From an uncultured Methanobrevibacter sp. (GTDB lineage: Archaea; Methanobacteriota; Methanobacteria; Methanobacteriales; Methanobacteriaceae), in assembly GCA_902789505.1 (NCBI GenBank), contig CADAOO010000007.1, forward strand, positions 28,209 to 92,208: 64,000 bases of DNA, in the 5' to 3' direction. A model generated the notes under the pieces. That model saw only the letters and a program-made list of their open reading frames with translations, did no database searches and was not told the DNA's origin. Below, in pieces: positions 23,165-32,511 of this stretch (position 1 is the stretch's first letter; each line of letters starts with the position of its first letter). A program made the translations under genes and the position numbers.

Positions 23165-23896
23165 ATGAAAACGGTTACGAAGATTTTAATAGGTCTTTTG
23201 GTTTTGCTGATTGTTTTTGCAGGAATCCTGACCATTGAACATTATAATATGGAAGAGGAGGATTCGAACGCCCTTCCCCTGGACAACTATACTGAAATAC
23301 TCGGAAAGAATTCCAACGGAACAGTATACAAGATAACCTGCGGAAACAACTCATCAAGCGATACCGCAATACTCATTCTGGGAGTTCACAGCCTTGAAAG
23401 CGGCATCCACAATGCCACATACGAATCCATAATGAACTTCACAAAACACAACGACCTAAACAAGAAATATATCGTATACTTCATCAAGCTCAACTTCAAG
23501 GACAGCGGAATGAACACAAGCGACTACGACACCAACAGGCATATGGGCGAGATGCTTGCAAACGAGTATATCGTTCCCGACATCGAGAAATATGATCCTT
23601 ATCTTGTCGTTGACGTTCATGAGATGGAAGTCTACTGGGAAAACCAGAGATACGTGGGCGTGCTTGACAATGACTCAAGCGTTGAAAAGGAATATGCAAA
23701 CAGAATAAGCGAAAATCTGAACTATCCTGTAATGGTAATCAACGGAGGCACATCACCTGAATGGGTGACAATACCGATTGAGAAAAAGAACCACAACACA
23801 ATTCTTTTTGAAACCGCACAGGCCGACAACCAGCAGAACAAGACCGAAACCGCAATCAAGCTAATCAGGACAATAGATGCCCTGAATGCCTACTGA
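23165..23896 (+). CDS. Membrane-anchored M14/AstE-like zinc hydrolase (putative)
   Basis: 243 aa. Residues 7-25 are a signal anchor (ILIGLLVLLIVFAGILTI); the rest would face outside. GVHSLESG (about residue 78) gives an HxxE pair, VVDVHEM (about residue 154) a later His, and ILFETAQ (about residue 221) a Glu, the order of zinc ligands and general base in carboxypeptidase A/succinylglutamate desuccinylase-type enzymes. The overall length is short for the family. Substrate unknown; cell-wall peptides are conceivable. Confidence 0.55.
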   Translation: MKTVTKILIGLLVLLIVFAGILTIEHYNMEEEDSNALPLDNYTEILGKNSNGTVYKITCGNNSSSDTAILILGVHSLESGIHNATYESIMNFTKHNDLNKKYIVYFIKLNFKDSGMNTSDYDTNRHMGEMLANEYIVPDIEKYDPYLVVDVHEMEVYWENQRYVGVLDNDSSVEKEYANRISENLNYPVMVINGGTSPEWVTIPIEKKNHNTILFETAQADNQQNKTETAIKLIRTIDALNAY

Positions 23897-23912
23897 TTTT
23901 TTCAAAAAAGGA

Positions 23913-25346
23913 TTATCTTATGCAGGAATCAAGATAATCCTCAATTTCCTCATCGCTCATTTCCGGCCAGTTTTTTCTGATTCCCATGCGAAGAGTATCA
24001 AGATATTCTTCACAGGGTTCGTTGTATGGGCGAAGGTCACTGTTGGTGAGTGTTTTCACCCCAATTCCTTCGAGAGTGGCCAAATCGATGATGTCGGTAT
24101 ACCATCCCCAGCTTTCATGAGGAGGTGTTCCGCCGTTTTCCTGGGCTACAACATGGTCGAACTGCCTTTTTGTTATGAGATAGGCAACGCCAAGAGCTTT
24201 TCCATTTTTTGTGGTGTCAAGAAAAGAGACGCCGCAGCCCTCCCATGACCCGGAACTGTTTCCGAAATACATGGCGTATGGTATCTCAAGGGTTCTCACC
24301 GCAAGAGGAGGTGTTGTGTCGCTGCAAGGTCTGCGATATGAGCTTTCCCCATATGATCCTCCCTTGATATAGCAGAGAAACCTCTCATCAAGCATGTTGC
24401 TTCCGTAAGAGACATACCATACATGGTCATCCTTCCATGAAGCTATCCTTTTAAGGTCTGAGCAGTCCCTCAGGTAAACATAAAGGAATGCAAAGGTTGT
24501 GTTTCCTTCGCCATCTTTTATGCTTACGCATTTCTTGATATATAGTGAGCCTTCCCCCTCGAGCATGTCGATGGAGGGCATGTCCTGAAGCGGAACCCTG
24601 TAGACCTCACCTATGATGAGGCCGTCTCCTGAAACCACAGCAGGATACCAGCCGACACTGTACATGTCATATCCTTCTATTACCGCCTTGCCGAGAAATG
24701 CGGCGTTTTCAAGGTAGCGGTGATTGGCCTCGCCGCTCATGAGTGTGCCGTAAACGAAGACTTGCCTTTGACAGAAGTATTCATTTATGGATTTGATATC
24801 CTCCTCATAGCTTTCGTTCCATGGACCGAGGAAATTGCCTTCGGATTCCATGTTCTGGAACTTGGAGATGATGTTTGCCATCATTTCGCTGAATTTAGGG
24901 CAGAGGTCCGGATGCAGGTCCAGGAATTCCTTTACCCCAGCCTTCATGAAGATGTTTATGGCTTCAATCTGGCCTTTGAGGGCTTCGTAGCCGTGTCCCT
25001 TGAGATTTATGATGCAGGACATTTCAAGACCCTTTGAAAGGGCTGATTTCTCCTTCATGGTGAATGCTTCTGAGTCAGTCATGAAAGCCTTCATGAGGAC
25101 TGCTGAGCAGATGTATGTAGGAGTGAAGCAGAAGTCGATTTTAGCTTCAAAAGGCATGGAATCCATGTCAAGAAGCTTGAATCCTCCGTCAGGGTCCTGG
25201 AAATCAAGGATTGTATTCAGGTTTTTGTTCCACTTGCGACTGTTCAATTCAGCATCCTCAGCGAGGAAATCCTTCAAGTCAGAAATCATGGCGAAAAGTT
25301 CGTCAAATTCAGGTTCATTCAGTTTTTTGAGTTTTAGCATTTTCAT
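23913..25346 (-). CDS. Protein with two gamma-glutamylcyclotransferase-like domains
   Basis: 477 aa. The N-terminal 200 residues are helical, with a DFQDPDGGFKL motif reminiscent of prenyltransferase/terpenoid alpha-alpha toroid repeats. Residues about 203-310 hold a GGCT/AIG2 fold (QVFVYGTLMSGEANHRYL, the YGTL being the substrate loop). Residues about 325-460 open with a second related motif (WYVSYGSNMLDERFLCYI). The two domains differ and look like a fusion of GGCT and ChaC/AIG2-like units. Possible role in gamma-glutamyl peptide turnover; the fusion is uncharacterised. Confidence 0.65.
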   Translation of the reverse strand: MKMLKLKKLNEPEFDELFAMISDLKDFLAEDAELNSRKWNKNLNTILDFQDPDGGFKLLDMDSMPFEAKIDFCFTPTYICSAVLMKAFMTDSEAFTMKEKSALSKGLEMSCIINLKGHGYEALKGQIEAINIFMKAGVKEFLDLHPDLCPKFSEMMANIISKFQNMESEGNFLGPWNESYEEDIKSINEYFCQRQVFVYGTLMSGEANHRYLENAAFLGKAVIEGYDMYSVGWYPAVVSGDGLIIGEVYRVPLQDMPSIDMLEGEGSLYIKKCVSIKDGEGNTTFAFLYVYLRDCSDLKRIASWKDDHVWYVSYGSNMLDERFLCYIKGGSYGESSYRRPCSDTTPPLAVRTLEIPYAMYFGNSSGSWEGCGVSFLDTTKNGKALGVAYLITKRQFDHVVAQENGGTPPHESWGWYTDIIDLATLEGIGVKTLTNSDLRPYNEPCEEYLDTLRMGIRKNWPEMSDEEIEDYLDSCIR

Positions 25347-25519
25347 GGTAATGGTCTCCTAAAATTTGTTTTATTAAAAAAAAGCCTTATGGCTGTTCTG
25401 GAGCTTTAGGTGTTTTTGCTCTTAGAACATATTATATTGTACTTCACTTATATATAAACCTTTCGGTTTTTATTGCCATAAACCTGAAATTTTTTGTTTG
25501 CATGATGCTGATTTGAACA

Positions 25520-27634
25520 TTATTTGAAGAATTCCCCTTCATCATTCATCCCAACAGGAAACTCGCATCTCTCAAGCCATTCATCAGCAGTAAGTTCTTC
25601 AATGACATCCTTTTTCAAATCGTCAATGAAGTTACTGCGCTGCATTTCGATGAACTCCTCCTCGACATCAGTCCTGTTTTTAAACACTTCCTCAAAGCCT
25701 TCGGGAAGCTGCAGAAGCAGTATCTGTGTCTTGCCCTCATGGGTGAATATGTCGAGAACCTTGAAATTTGAACCTCTTTTGGCGACGTGCAGGCCCCAGT
25801 TGGTATTTTCCTCAAAGCGTGAAAAGTCAGCCATATACTTTGAGAGTATCAGGTACCTGTGGGTTGTCACCATTCCTCCGATTCTTGATGATGCATCAAG
25901 ATACCCTTTTTCTGTGATTATCTGGCCGATTTCATATCTTTCTGCAAGATTCATGTCGAGATTCACGTCACGCACATACCTTGAAGAGCCGTTGAAAGTT
26001 GATGATATGACCATGTATTCCGGAGACTGCATGTCGTTCGGGTCCCTATGATGGTTGAGGTATGGATAGGCCTCCTTGATATATTCTGTGTATCTCCAGT
26101 CAATGAGATCCTCATTTTCGCAAAGCCTTCTTATTTCATCCCTGACCTGCATCAGCGCAAAGCCGAAGATGTTTTCATCCCCTCCCCATTCATCATCTGA
26201 AACATAGACAAGGGATTTGTTTTCAGTTGCAAGAAGCCTTTCCTTTAAATCCTTATCCTGCATGAACAGGTAATATGCCGCATTCAGGCATACTGTGTAT
26301 CTGAACTGATTCCAGTGGGCCAGCTGCTCATCGGTTATATTATAGTCGTTTTTGAGCTCCTCAAAGGTTACCTTGTACGGGTTAAGCTCATTGTATGAGG
26401 CTATTTTTGAGTATGTGACCGCATGCTCGATGGAGCTGAAGTGAAGCGCATCTATCCTGAACTCGCATTCATCAGACGGTGTGATGAAGTCATTCACCTC
26501 AACGGCATCATCTCCAATCTCTGAGTATTTTGGAGATAAATCCTCATCCCATATCATTGAGAGGAATGGAATTCTGCCCAATTTCTTGAATTTAGGATTT
26601 CCCGGGTTGAACCGCCAGTTTTCAGGCCGTGGAAATAGCTTGCCGAATTCCCTATCCCGAGGAGGTTCGTTCATGCAGTAGTCCTCACCTACACCCATTC
26701 TCCATCCGATTGTCCAGGCAGTGAATCCCGGAAAGGCAAGCCATCTTGGAGCCGCGTACTTGCCCGGATCGCAGTATGTCTTCATCCTGTCGGAATCGAA
26801 AATATATCCTTCAGACGCTTCTACGACAAAGCCTATTTCCTTAAGGCGCATAATGAATGCATCAAACTCACGGTCGCTTAAAGCATCCATTTCCCCGTGA
26901 AGTTCCCTGAGGGATGCCCTTCTTTTGAGAAACTCCTTGACTGCAGCGAGCTTGTCGCAGATGTAATAATACAAATGGATATCATCGCATTCGATATGGG
27001 TTTTCTGAGGGCTCATGAGGATTTTCTCACCGCAGCCTTCACACACTGAAGAGGTGCTGTCCAGTTTTACCCCACACAGCGGACAGATTTCATCATCGGT
27101 CATGTACCTTATCATGCCAATCCATTTCATGCAGTACCTTTCATCAAGGCGGCCGGACACGTCAATGTCTGAATGCCTTTTAATTCGCTTATATCCGTCG
27201 ATTATGCGGCAGTTCAAAAGACTGTCAGTTTCATTAAGCCTGTCAAGACATTCAAGGGCCTTTTCATATTCTTCCTGAGTGATAAGTTCATGGGCCAGAA
27301 TTTCAACACTTTGCCTGTCCGAATCTTCATCATTCATGATTTTATAAAGGTCATATGCCATCGGGGCTCTGCCGGATTTTGCAAGGGCTCTGATTTTGAA
27401 ATACCTGTAGTATCTGTCGGCGCGATTCATTTCAAGAATCCTATCTATAATCTCCAGTGCCCCTTCATAGTCCTCAAGGGAGTAAAGGGCCATTGCCTTA
27501 TATGACAACGCTTCAATGTTTTCAAAATCATCATTCAAAATCAAATCTGTTTTTGTGATGACGCCATTCCAGTCACCTTCGGCTGAAAGCATCTCACATT
27601 CTTCAAGCAGTTTTTCAATAGGTGTGGTTTTCAT
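25520..27634 (-). CDS. Large TPR, zinc-ribbon, NADAR-like multidomain protein
   Basis: 704 aa. TPR helices occupy about residues 1-150, and a zinc ribbon CPLCGVKLDSTSSVCEGCG about 185-203. Residues about 350-510 fit a NADAR domain: FSSIEHAVTYSKI, LLATENKSLVYVSDDEWGG, then NIFGFALMQVRDEIRRL. NADAR enzymes cleave N-glycosidic bonds, including ADP-ribose from guanine. Residues about 560-640 contain ERYEIGQIITEKGYLDASS, which recalls the second half of ART-like domains (GxxI, then GYxSTS). Start at ATG 27634. The NADAR call is fairly good, the ART part weak. The protein may sense or reverse ADP-ribosylation. Confidence 0.6.
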   Translation of the reverse strand: MKTTPIEKLLEECEMLSAEGDWNGVITKTDLILNDDFENIEALSYKAMALYSLEDYEGALEIIDRILEMNRADRYYRYFKIRALAKSGRAPMAYDLYKIMNDEDSDRQSVEILAHELITQEEYEKALECLDRLNETDSLLNCRIIDGYKRIKRHSDIDVSGRLDERYCMKWIGMIRYMTDDEICPLCGVKLDSTSSVCEGCGEKILMSPQKTHIECDDIHLYYYICDKLAAVKEFLKRRASLRELHGEMDALSDREFDAFIMRLKEIGFVVEASEGYIFDSDRMKTYCDPGKYAAPRWLAFPGFTAWTIGWRMGVGEDYCMNEPPRDREFGKLFPRPENWRFNPGNPKFKKLGRIPFLSMIWDEDLSPKYSEIGDDAVEVNDFITPSDECEFRIDALHFSSIEHAVTYSKIASYNELNPYKVTFEELKNDYNITDEQLAHWNQFRYTVCLNAAYYLFMQDKDLKERLLATENKSLVYVSDDEWGGDENIFGFALMQVRDEIRRLCENEDLIDWRYTEYIKEAYPYLNHHRDPNDMQSPEYMVISSTFNGSSRYVRDVNLDMNLAERYEIGQIITEKGYLDASSRIGGMVTTHRYLILSKYMADFSRFEENTNWGLHVAKRGSNFKVLDIFTHEGKTQILLLQLPEGFEEVFKNRTDVEEEFIEMQRSNFIDDLKKDVIEELTADEWLERCEFPVGMNDEGEFFK

Positions 27635-27789
27635 GATATTAAATATGTTCTAAGTTGTTAATAAAGTTTCTCTTTTATATCATTTCTAGCATCCAAGGAC
27701 AATTCTCTGCAACCTTAAAGCAGTCCATCAGAAAAAATTATTAAAACAATTAACAACAAAGTTACCACAACAATACACGAGGTGATTTC

Positions 27790-28656
27790 ATGACCAACTT
27801 CTTCGAAGACAGAACTTTAGAGCTTCCGGATGACATAAACCTGCCGTTTTTTGCATACGGAATATTCAAGCCGAGACAAATAGCCCACCCCAAAATTAAA
27901 AGATTTGTAGACGAATACACCAACAATGTTAAAATCAGCTACCTTATGAAACATAGGGACGGCGTTCCTATTCTCATTGAAGGTGAAAACGAACGTTTCC
28001 AAACCGAAGGCACCATCATCAAATTCAAAGAAGGCAAACAAAGAAAGGCATACGGAACAATATCAAAAACCGAACTGAGAAAGTTATATGAATGGAAAAC
28101 CATAAGCATCAATGGAGAGACAGTCAACGTGCTGTTTGGAGTGAATCCTGAAAACGGCAGTGATTATATCGAAAATAAAAAGGAAAGCATTTGCTTTGAT
28201 GGAAAAAATGATCCTTTATTTAAGGAAGCAATTGAACTGATTGAGGAAAATCTGAAATCCAGCGAACACTCCTGGAAAGCGGAAAACTTTTTTAAACTTC
28301 AAATGAACTATATACTGCTCTGGTCTGCAATCGAGAGATATTCAAGCATAAAATATAATAGACCAAAGAAAAAATGGAACAATGAACAATTTGCAAAAGA
28401 AAGACTGTTTAAAAAAGGCATAAAAAAATTTAAAAATAACCGACATATACCAGTATACTCAACAGAAGATTTGGAAATGCATGAATTCGATGCCGATGAT
28501 GCATTTAAAACCCTGAATTACTACTATACATTCAGATGCAACATAGTCCACAGAGGCAAATCCATGTACAACGACTATAAAATGCTTAAAACAGCTGCAG
28601 ATGAACTACTTGAAATATTCAAGAATATCCTTGAAGACACCTTCGATGGAGAATAA
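27790..28656 (+). CDS. GGCT-like domain joined to a HEPN-like C-terminus
   Basis: 288 aa, ATG 27790 after CGAGGTGATTTC. Residues 18-120 look like a cyclotransferase fold (LPFFAYGIFKPRQI, then EGENERFQTEGTI, and KLYEWKTI). The C-terminal half is helical and ends with YYYTFRCNIVHRGKSM, an R-x4-H motif typical of HEPN/Apea RNase-type domains. This pairing suggests a metabolite- or nucleotide-sensing effector. It is convergent with the hydrolase gene at 28684. Confidence 0.55.
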   Translation: MTNFFEDRTLELPDDINLPFFAYGIFKPRQIAHPKIKRFVDEYTNNVKISYLMKHRDGVPILIEGENERFQTEGTIIKFKEGKQRKAYGTISKTELRKLYEWKTISINGETVNVLFGVNPENGSDYIENKKESICFDGKNDPLFKEAIELIEENLKSSEHSWKAENFFKLQMNYILLWSAIERYSSIKYNRPKKKWNNEQFAKERLFKKGIKKFKNNRHIPVYSTEDLEMHEFDADDAFKTLNYYYTFRCNIVHRGKSMYNDYKMLKTAADELLEIFKNILEDTFDGE

Positions 28657-28670
28657 CAAAAAAAAGGAAA

Positions 28671-28687
28671 ATAGCTTAATAAGCTAT
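28671..28687. terminator. Terminator hairpin between convergent genes
   Basis: ATAGCTT and AAGCTAT form a 7-bp stem with a 3-nt loop between the ends of two converging genes, overlapping the stop of the minus-strand one. It may serve both directions. Confidence 0.5.
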
Positions 28688-29568
28688 CCCAACAGTATGT
28701 CAACAATCTGGTTCAGCGCTTCTTTTGACTCGGGAACTCCTGGATAAACGGGATATACGTGGGTCATTTCCCTACCGATAATGAGTTCAACATTAACGCC
28801 GCTGCCCTTGAGCCTGTTGTAGAACTCCACCACATCCGGATACAGTATCTCATGTGTCCCCACAAACAATGTGGTCTGAGGAAGGCTCATCATATCGCCG
28901 AACATCGGACTTATCCTGTAGTCCTTCAAATCCAAATCGCCTGCCCAGGCCTTTCCCATTTCGCGGGCACCGTCCACTCCAAGCATCGGATCAATGTCCC
29001 TGTATTCATCATAGTCACCTGACATTGACACGTCAACCCAAGGGGAGAGAAGAATAAGATGTTGAGGCTGCGGCAAATCCCCATATGCCAGATATTCACA
29101 GAATGCTGCGGACAGTCCGCCTCCTGCGGAATCGCCCATCATAGCAATCGGTTTATTTCTCTTCAAAACATCACTATAGAGCTTTTCAACAATTTCATAA
29201 GTCTCCTTGTAGGTGTGGTTAGGTGCAAGGGGATATATCGGAGCAATTACTGTTGCATTGGCCTTTTTTGCAAGCTTATCACAGAATTCAATGTGAAGGG
29301 TGAGAATTTCATTGACGTATGCCCCTCCGTGGAGATATATGATGAAACGTTCGGTATCGGGGTTTTCATTGAATATCACCATCTGGCATCCGAAGAGTTC
29401 CTCTATTTTGACTTTAGTGTGATAAATCCTTTTTGGGAGCTTGTACGGTTCATCCTCCTCCAGTGAACGCTCTTCCAAATGTTCATGCGCCATATCGATA
29501 TCATCCGTTCTCTTTTTAAATGCGGCATGCTTCAATGCCTTTTCATAAACTCTTGACATTTTTGACAT
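28684..29568 (-). CDS. Alpha/beta hydrolase of the hormone-sensitive lipase type
   Basis: 294 aa from ATG 29568, which has AGGGTG at SD distance; neighbouring ATG/GTG codons make the start uncertain by three codons either way. HGGAYVNE forms the oxyanion-hole motif, GDSAGGGLS carries the nucleophile Ser, the catalytic Asp is probably in LFVGTHEILYPD, and the His in MTHVYPVY. Typical size. Likely a cytoplasmic esterase; the physiological substrate is unknown. Confidence 0.88.
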   Translation of the reverse strand: MSKMSRVYEKALKHAAFKKRTDDIDMAHEHLEERSLEEDEPYKLPKRIYHTKVKIEELFGCQMVIFNENPDTERFIIYLHGGAYVNEILTLHIEFCDKLAKKANATVIAPIYPLAPNHTYKETYEIVEKLYSDVLKRNKPIAMMGDSAGGGLSAAFCEYLAYGDLPQPQHLILLSPWVDVSMSGDYDEYRDIDPMLGVDGAREMGKAWAGDLDLKDYRISPMFGDMMSLPQTTLFVGTHEILYPDVVEFYNRLKGSGVNVELIIGREMTHVYPVYPGVPESKEALNQIVDILLG

Positions 29569-29651
29569 TTTTGACACCCTAATATTAGTTTTATCAGAAT
29601 TTTATATAAATTTTAGTTGAAAGTAAAAATCATTTTCCAATGATAAAAAAA

Positions 29652-29673
29652 CGGATTCCTTTCACAGGAACCG
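29652..29673. terminator. Probable terminator after the MATE gene
   Basis: CGGATTCCT and AGGAACCG pair with one bulge around TTCAC, 50 bp beyond the end of the MATE gene in its reading direction, followed on the minus strand by TTTTTTATC. Confidence 0.45.
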
Positions 29674-29723
29674 AATCATGGAAGCAGAAATCAATGAAAA
29701 AAATATCATTTCCATAGGCATGA

Positions 29724-31088
29724 CTATCCCACCTCAAGGATGCCACCTTCGTTTTCGGCTATCCTGTTGGCCAGCATGATTCTCATCACAACAAGCATCA
29801 GTGCGGATTCAATGACATTCACAATTATCAGTGCCATGAATATGCCGAAGTCCGTCAGTCCAAAGGCATAATCGAATGCTGCCAGGACTGCCACAAACAG
29901 GACTACGTTGAAAATGAGAAAATACAGTGAGTAGACACTTTTTTCAAGCCCTACATAGACATAATTGCAGGTAACCAGAACCGGATGAACAACAAGAATA
30001 ATCAAAAGAAACATCATAATGTTTCTTACCTCTTCATAAATGATCTGGTCGGATGAGAAAAATGAAAGAATTTCAATATGGCATAACGACATGACAACTG
30101 CAGTAACTATTCCAATTGCCAGTGCAATCAGAAGTATCCTTCTTACAGTATCTCTAAGCAGTGAAAATCTTTTTGCTCCTGCCAAATGACCTGTAACAAT
30201 ACATAAACTCTTACTTAAACCCTGAACTGGTGTAAAGACAGTTGTCTGGATTCTCAGCAGCACCACATATGCAAAGGCAGCCACAGGAGTTGCATAAACG
30301 TGAAGAGCATAATTGATTATGACCCCTACAATGCTCAAAAGCAGACCATCAAAAATAATCGGCAGCGCCAGCTTGACTATTTGCCATATTATTGTCCAGT
30401 CGAACTCAAAACCCTTAAAGTCCACCTTCACAAGGGTGTCTTTGCGTATGTAGAAAAGGTAGATAAAAAGTGAAAATGCAAATCCGCATCCTATGATTGT
30501 TGCAAATCCGGCTCCCAGCATCCCCATGCCAAAATGGAATATCAGTATCGGGTCCATGACAAGATTAATCAGGTTGCCTGCAATAATGATGATTGTGGCT
30601 CTTTTTGTATCCCCCTCACTGCCCAAAATGGAAGAGAAGTAATTGTTCATCATCGAAAGAATTATGAATCCCAGAATTGGTGCAAGATATGCGAATATCA
30701 AATCTGCATAGCCGTCAAGATTTACAGCAAAACAGATGCCCCTGATAATTGGAATTCCAATCAGGGGAATGATTATTGAGACTGCAAAAATTAGAATCAT
30801 TCCATGCTGAGCATAAATTTTCGTTTTGCCTCGCCTGCGGGCTCCGAATGCATTTGAAATCAGGACGTTGACAGCACGGCCTATCCCATCACCCATCTTG
30901 CTCAGCACATAGACTGCATTAGAAATGTAGCCCATGCAGACTATTGCTGATGTGCCTATACTTCCAATCCAGTAAAGGTCTGCCACCGCATAGAATGTAT
31001 CCAAAAACAAAAGCACAATGATAGGTATTGACAGTGCTATTGTTGATTTTACCGGATTTTCCTGAATACACTTAATATTGTCAATCAT
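29724..31088 (-). CDS. MATE-family multidrug/flavin efflux transporter
   Basis: 454 aa with twelve membrane spans. N-terminal pattern ENPVKSTIALSIPIIVLLFL, then FGARRRGKTKIYAQHG, and the second-half counterpart AGAKRFSLLRDTVRR are the MATE halves' characteristic loops. Length is normal. Expected to export organic cations coupled to H+ or Na+. A single gene with its own terminator-like hairpin. Confidence 0.9.
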   Translation of the reverse strand: MIDNIKCIQENPVKSTIALSIPIIVLLFLDTFYAVADLYWIGSIGTSAIVCMGYISNAVYVLSKMGDGIGRAVNVLISNAFGARRRGKTKIYAQHGMILIFAVSIIIPLIGIPIIRGICFAVNLDGYADLIFAYLAPILGFIILSMMNNYFSSILGSEGDTKRATIIIIAGNLINLVMDPILIFHFGMGMLGAGFATIIGCGFAFSLFIYLFYIRKDTLVKVDFKGFEFDWTIIWQIVKLALPIIFDGLLLSIVGVIINYALHVYATPVAAFAYVVLLRIQTTVFTPVQGLSKSLCIVTGHLAGAKRFSLLRDTVRRILLIALAIGIVTAVVMSLCHIEILSFFSSDQIIYEEVRNIMMFLLIILVVHPVLVTCNYVYVGLEKSVYSLYFLIFNVVLFVAVLAAFDYAFGLTDFGIFMALIIVNVIESALMLVVMRIMLANRIAENEGGILEVG

Positions 31089-31124
31089 GATTATAGGTAT
31101 TATGTTGTTTTTGAATCAGAAGAA

Positions 31125-31496
31125 TCATGAAAATCTTCTCAAGTCAAGCTTCCAGTTCTTGTATGCAAGGTCTCTGTCGGTTTCTCTCCATTCAAGACCC
31201 TCCTTCAGGACATTCTTCTTCAGGGTCTGGAGGCTGTGGGATTTCAAATCTGATCCGCGGTAATGCCAGAACTCACCCTTCCTGTAGACGTTTAAAAAGC
31301 CCGTATGATTGGCTTTGTCCGCCTCAAGAGATTTTTGAGCAAGGTCGCTGTCCAGAACCGCCCACTTCAAACCGTGCATTCGAACAAGAAACTCCAGGTC
31401 CTTCAGGTTGGATGCCGTATGTGACTTTTCGCCGAGAACATACTTCCAGCTCATATCATCCATGAGATAGACATTCATGAATCCCGAAAATTTCAT
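31125..31496 (-). CDS. Small protein of two internal repeats
   Basis: 123 aa. Two related halves: SGFMNVYLMDDMSWKYV with GLKWAVLDSDLAQKS, and TGFLNVYRKGEFWHYRG with GLEWRETDRDLAYKNW. Each half looks like a small beta-hairpin followed by a helix. The 116-aa protein at 38590-38940 contains a similar unit (FRVHLFGDVWCYC). No named family. A genus-specific repeat module is likely. Confidence 0.65.
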   Translation of the reverse strand: MKFSGFMNVYLMDDMSWKYVLGEKSHTASNLKDLEFLVRMHGLKWAVLDSDLAQKSLEADKANHTGFLNVYRKGEFWHYRGSDLKSHSLQTLKKNVLKEGLEWRETDRDLAYKNWKLDLRRFS

Positions 31497-31636
31497 GTTT
31501 AATAGTCTATTTTAATTATGATATAAATTTTACACATTCGAATCTATTGATTTGACCGTGTAAAATTGCATAAATATCATCAAATTGCAGTTATTTTAAC
31601 AAATAAATAAATATAAATACCTTGATAACAAAACAA

Positions 31637-32207
31637 ATGGATATGAACAGACTAAAAAATATTTCAAAAAAGGAGTTGGAATATAACCAATATACAGACT
31701 ACATATTCAAAAGGACTGTCCAAAAGTATGCAAACGGAGTGCTTAAATTTCTGAAAATCCCCTATGAAATCACAAACATGATTTCATCCGAACTTACAAG
31801 CTAGATAAAATAAGAAATAACGAAACAGTTACCGATGAAACAATAGCATGTCTGCAGCTGATTGCCTATACCGACTACAGTGAATCAACACTGAAAATTC
31901 TTATTGAAACAAGCAGGTTGATAGAGCAATTGAACATTGACATGAATGAAAAGCAGTTTTATACGTTCTGAATGTACTGAGTACAAATATGCTGAATGAA
32001 ACTGAGAAAAACAAATTCATGGAGGAAAGAAAAATGATGATAAATCCGAGAGATGAATATTTGGTTAACAAAGGAATAGAAAAAGGAAGACTAGAAGGAA
32101 TGGAAAAAGGAAGACTGGAAGTTGCTAAAAAACTACTAGAAAAAATGACCATCAAAGAAGTATCAGAAATAACCGGACTGAGCGAAAAACAAATAGAAGA
32201 ACTCTAG
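31637..32207 (+). pseudogene. Rpn-type PD-(D/E)XK nuclease, heavily decayed
   Basis: The first 55 codons (MDMNRLKNISKKELEYNQYT and following) stop at TAG 31802. Another frame then holds YKLDKIRNNETVTDETIACL and an Rpn-like helical part to about 31970. After a further shift the C-terminus of the family appears: MINPRDEYLVNKGIEKGRLE with the tandem KGRLE repeats and SEITGLSEKQIEEL. The central catalytic region is missing. Intact Rpn proteins are recombination-promoting nucleases or transposase-associated. Confidence 0.65.
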
Positions 32208-32431
32208 TCCAAATGCTCAACTATTTCCTCACCTGCATCAGTCAGCCTGTAAATCCTTCCCTTTCTGACTTCCTCGTTTACACATTCCACAATGCCTGAC
32301 TGTTTCAGTTCACGAAGAACATTTGACATGTGGGACCTGTTTATGCCTGTATCCCTTGATATGTCCGTAGGTGTTTTTACCTCATCCTGCAATGCCTTAA
32401 CTGTCCTGTTGCGGTAGGAGGATATGTTCAC
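32204..32431 (-). CDS. Winged-helix transcriptional regulator
   Basis: 75 aa from GTG 32431. VKTPTDISRDTGINRSHMSN is the helix-turn-helix, LRELKQSGIVECVNEEVRKG the recognition helix and wing, RIYRLTDAGEEIV the second strand: a MarR/ArsR-like fold. The GTG has no SD. The frame is open upstream for about 17 codons to an ATT preceded by TTGAGG, which would give IIDDETLKKIAYVNIS, so the true start may be a rare ATT. It overlaps the end of the decayed nuclease gene on the other strand by four bases. Confidence 0.72.
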   Translation of the reverse strand: MNISSYRNRTVKALQDEVKTPTDISRDTGINRSHMSNVLRELKQSGIVECVNEEVRKGRIYRLTDAGEEIVEHLD

Positions 32432-32511
32432 ATAAGCAATCTTTTTTAATGTCTCATCGTCGATAATAACACAACCTCAATCATAGTTAATAATTATTTT
32501 ATATCTACTTA

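Noticed and set aside
31637..32207. Insertion sequence
   Set aside because: The Rpn-type nuclease is related to transposase-associated families, but no terminal inverted repeats or target duplications were seen around it.
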